Source of the DNA: an uncultured Collinsella sp.
Lineage (GTDB): Bacteria > Actinomycetota > Coriobacteriia > Coriobacteriales > Coriobacteriaceae
DNA: 39,696 nucleotides
NCBI GenBank assembly: GCA_900540875.1
Contig: UQHT01000026.1
Span: 1 to 39,696, forward strand
Reading direction: 5' to 3'
Shown: positions 39,641 to 39,696 of the stretch, one piece after another
Position numbering within the stretch: position 1 is the first letter of the stretch
How the letters are laid out: every line of letters begins with the position of its first letter
Position numbers and translations under genes: made by a program
The notes under the pieces: generated by a model
The model's input: the letters and a program-made list of their open reading frames with translations, nothing else
What the model was told of the DNA's origin: nothing
Databases searched by the model: none

Positions 39641-39696
39641 CCGGCCTCCCTCCATCGCGGGCCGGGGGATTCCGGCCCCTCTGGGGTTGCCTACCC

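Overview
The window is a high-GC, densely coding stretch that most resembles a chromosome of the gut actinobacterial class Coriobacteriia, probably Collinsella or a close relative. This is inferred from GC-rich codon use, an Ech-type [NiFe] hydrogenase operon, an Nramp-related magnesium transporter of the kind known from Eggerthella, dispersed 'CATTGGGGACAGACTTAAATG'-type repeats, and frequent GTG starts. No rRNA gene or CRISPR array was seen. Species identity is an inference.

Region 1 (1 to about 7043) is the right-hand end of an integrative mobilizable element. It carries a MobL-like relaxase with an apparent frameshift, a ribbon-helix-helix accessory protein, two unknown small proteins, a degenerate DnaC-like ATPase, an excisionase-like HTH protein, a divergent zinc-finger protein and a tyrosine integrase. 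It ends in the 3' half of an initiator tRNA-Met gene (7044-7088). The intact tRNA should lie at the other end of the element, to the left of the window.

Region 2 (7089-16371) is core chromosome: the tRNA terminator, three hairpin repeats at an exact 80-bp period, an Old Yellow Enzyme-type flavin/FeS oxidoreductase, an orphan double-HTH protein, and a five-gene operon for an Ech [NiFe] hydrogenase. In that operon the antiporter-like (EchA/NuoL) and EchB/NuoH subunits are fused into one 960-residue protein. Both nickel-binding Cys pairs of EchE are present, so this is a hydrogenase and not a complex I remnant. It probably couples ferredoxin and proton reduction to ion pumping.

Region 3 (16372-17154) is a 780-bp gene-free stretch with three related ~150-bp long-hairpin elements: the inner sequence is conserved while the outer arms differ between copies but stay complementary.

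Region 4 (17155-26173) holds a NarL-type two-component system divergent from a three-gene ABC exporter, a repeat cluster, and a MacB/FtsX-type ABC pair. Region 5 (26174-27300) is a decayed IS110 transposase with a possible bridge-RNA segment, bordered by REP-like repeats.

Region 6 (27370-39088) contains a DUF362 ferredoxin-like protein, a membrane-anchored alpha/beta hydrolase divergent from a hemolysin III protein over palindromic operator-like sites, a CNNM/CorC-type protein, a protein resembling the N-terminal domain of cyanophycin synthetase, a YtxH plus PRC-barrel pair, and a polysaccharide-deacetylase-fold protein that has lost its metal ligands. It ends in a probable magnesium module: a structured leader, a ten-codon upstream ORF, a PRC/MgtE_N/CBS protein with an unfamiliar membrane domain, and an Nramp-related transporter with a Mg-type rather than Mn-type ion site. 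The window closes with a truncated IS256 transposase.
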